Of a DNA stretch of 64,000 bases, positions 63,052 to 64,000 are shown one piece after another. The position numbers were made by a program, and so were the translations under genes. How positions within the stretch are numbered: the stretch's first letter is position 1; every line of letters starts with the position of its first letter. The notes beneath the pieces are model-generated. The model did not search any database. It saw only the letters and a list, made by a program, of their open reading frames with translations, and was not told the DNA's origin. This DNA comes from an uncultured Tateyamaria sp. (GTDB taxonomy: Bacteria > Pseudomonadota > Alphaproteobacteria > Rhodobacterales > Rhodobacteraceae): positions 295,001 to 359,000 of the forward strand of contig NZ_CANMBJ010000006.1 in NCBI RefSeq assembly GCF_947496075.1, read 5' to 3'.

Positions 63052-63224
63052 AGCGCCTGCTGCGCTACTCGGCACCCCAATATCTGTGCTGAGGCGGCGT
63101 TTTGGTTTATGCCATGAAGTTGGCGACATCCCGTGGGCTGATACGGAGAGCCTGAGGTCGGTGTCACGGTCCGCACGCCAACATTACGAGGATCGCGAGC
63201 GGCTCCAAGAACGGGGAATGATAC

Positions 63225-63620
63225 ATGCTGACAGGAAGCTGCCATTGCGGTCAGGTGCGCTGGACCCTTGAGACAAGGCCAACCTCGGTCACGGCGTGCA
63301 ATTGTACGATCTGCCGACGCTACGGCGCCTTGTGGGCCTATGGCTATGTCGGCCAAGACATCCAAACCGAAGGAGAAACAAGGACCTACCAGCGTTCCGA
63401 CAGCGGCGATATCCGGTTCCATTTCTGTCCCGAGTGTGGGTGTGTGACCCACTATGTCGCGTGCATCGCGGATGAAAATGGGCGCAACCGAACTGCGGTG
63501 AATGTCAGGATGTCGGACATGGGAGCAATCAGTGAGCTGCCAATCCGTCGCTTTGACGGGCGCGACAGCTTCAGCGCGCTTTCAAGTGACGGTCGAAGCG
63601 TGAAGGATATGTGGTTCTAA
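63225..63620 (+). CDS. GFA/CENP-V family zinc protein
   Basis: The 131-residue protein has the zinc-binding Cys pattern of the glutathione-dependent formaldehyde-activating family: GSCHCGQVRW, ACNCTICRRYGALWAYG and FHFCPECGCVTHY. Most members are not true formaldehyde-activating enzymes, so the catalytic role is unknown. It stands alone after a gene-poor 170 bases. No formaldehyde dehydrogenase gene is adjacent. The start is the first ATG giving the conserved N-terminus. Confidence 0.9.
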   Translation: MLTGSCHCGQVRWTLETRPTSVTACNCTICRRYGALWAYGYVGQDIQTEGETRTYQRSDSGDIRFHFCPECGCVTHYVACIADENGRNRTAVNVRMSDMGAISELPIRRFDGRDSFSALSSDGRSVKDMWF

Positions 63621-63650
63621 GGCGTGTCTCGGCGGGCAGATGTGTTACCT

Positions 63651-64000
63651 TCAAGCAGCTCTCGGGCGATAATATACAATCCGTTGTGAGCCGGGATGGA
63701 TTTTGGGCTTCCCCAAGCGCGCCTTCAGAACGGAAAACCCGTAACCAAGAGACGCACAAGTACACAGGCTGACCCCGGTTTCCTCTTGAACCAATGTCAA
63801 CTCATCCGCCTCGAATACAAGGTGGAATCCGCGCGTTTCCAACGCGTGGACCAGGTCCGACCAGTCTTCGGCTGCTTCAAAGACAGGACCGACAAAACAG
63901 GCCAGTGCGACGGCCGTTTCACAATCCAATGCGCTTTCTTTTTCGCCGCGGCCGTGAATTGCCCAGACATTTGGGATAACGCGGTCCCGATAGTTGGGTT
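63651..64000 (-). CDS. Unrecognised protein, 5'-truncated by the window edge
   Basis: On the minus strand an open frame ends at 63651 and continues without a stop to the right edge. A TTG at 63929 begins the shorter version, but the codons further upstream (RDRVIPNVWAIHGRGE) read like ordinary protein, so the gene very probably starts beyond base 64000. The visible 116 residues contain VFEAAEDWSDLVHALETRG and LTLVQEETGVSLCTCASLG. I recognise no domain. There is no signal or membrane segment in the visible part. Convergent with the GFA gene. Confidence 0.55.
   Translation of the reverse strand, partial: PNYRDRVIPNVWAIHGRGEKESALDCETAVALACFVGPVFEAAEDWSDLVHALETRGFHLVFEADELTLVQEETGVSLCTCASLGYGFSVLKARLGKPKIHPGSQRIVYYRPRAA

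Overview
The window looks like chromosomal DNA of a marine member of the Rhodobacterales (Roseobacter-type Alphaproteobacteria). This is inferred from the 23S/5S sequence and its spacer, from lineage-typical genes (DUF1467 protein, methylmalonyl-CoA epimerase, a possible RpoHII-like sigma factor) and from the gene orders oxyR/katG, rsmI-yraN-gshB and glgBCAX-pgm. Coding density is high, GC is moderately high, and many neighbours are translationally coupled by ATGA or TGATG overlaps. No phage, transposase, CRISPR array or plasmid replication gene was seen.

Layout. Bases 1-7440 hold a broken ribosomal RNA region: the end of a glycosyltransferase gene, the 3' part of a 16S-23S spacer, complete 23S and 5S genes, a second glycosyltransferase, a secreted metallophosphoesterase, and an initiator tRNA-Met. 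No 16S, tRNA-Ile or tRNA-Ala is present in the window, and the tRNA-fMet lies about 3.2 kb from the 5S. Bases 7465-14445 hold oxyR/katG (peroxide defence), a pcaCHG operon (protocatechuate ring cleavage) and aspS. Bases 14498-23670 hold a DUF1800/DUF1501 secreted pair, an acetyltransferase, an orphan response regulator, methylmalonyl-CoA epimerase, membrane proteins, a nitroreductase, a histone-deacetylase-like amidohydrolase, a VOC protein and a haloalkane dehalogenase.

Bases 24273-30771 form a self-contained terminal oxidase island: a DUF2189 membrane protein, a CoxMNOP-like cytochrome c oxidase (subunits II, I, two III-like proteins and IV) and a convergent haem O synthase. Stretches without recognisable genes flank it on both sides. 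Next come trpS, a rhomboid-like protein that appears to lack both catalytic residues, murJ and a small SH3-domain protein. Bases 35021-45253 are one tightly coupled glycogen/alpha-glucoside operon (GH13 glucosidase, glgB, glgC, glgA, glgX, pgm), preceded by a perfect LacI-type palindrome. It would convert imported alpha-glucosides to glucose phosphates, then to ADP-glucose and glycogen, and mobilise glycogen back.

Bases 45288-64000 are mostly housekeeping: glnD, an LpoA-like lipoprotein, rsmI, yraN, gshB, an esterase, comM, DUF1992, a glutathione transferase, a cobinamide kinase coupled to a histidine phosphatase, an rpoH-type sigma factor coupled to a ChaN-like protein, coaBC, dut, an E1-like enzyme with an N-terminal membrane domain, an M3 oligopeptidase, a GFA/CENP-V protein and the 3' part of an unrecognised gene that runs off the right edge. 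I see no clear new defence or mobile system. The most unusual items are the rearranged rRNA locus, the oxidase island, the rhomboid pseudoprotease, the membrane-fused E1 enzyme and a four-unit repeat cluster upstream of the deacetylase gene.
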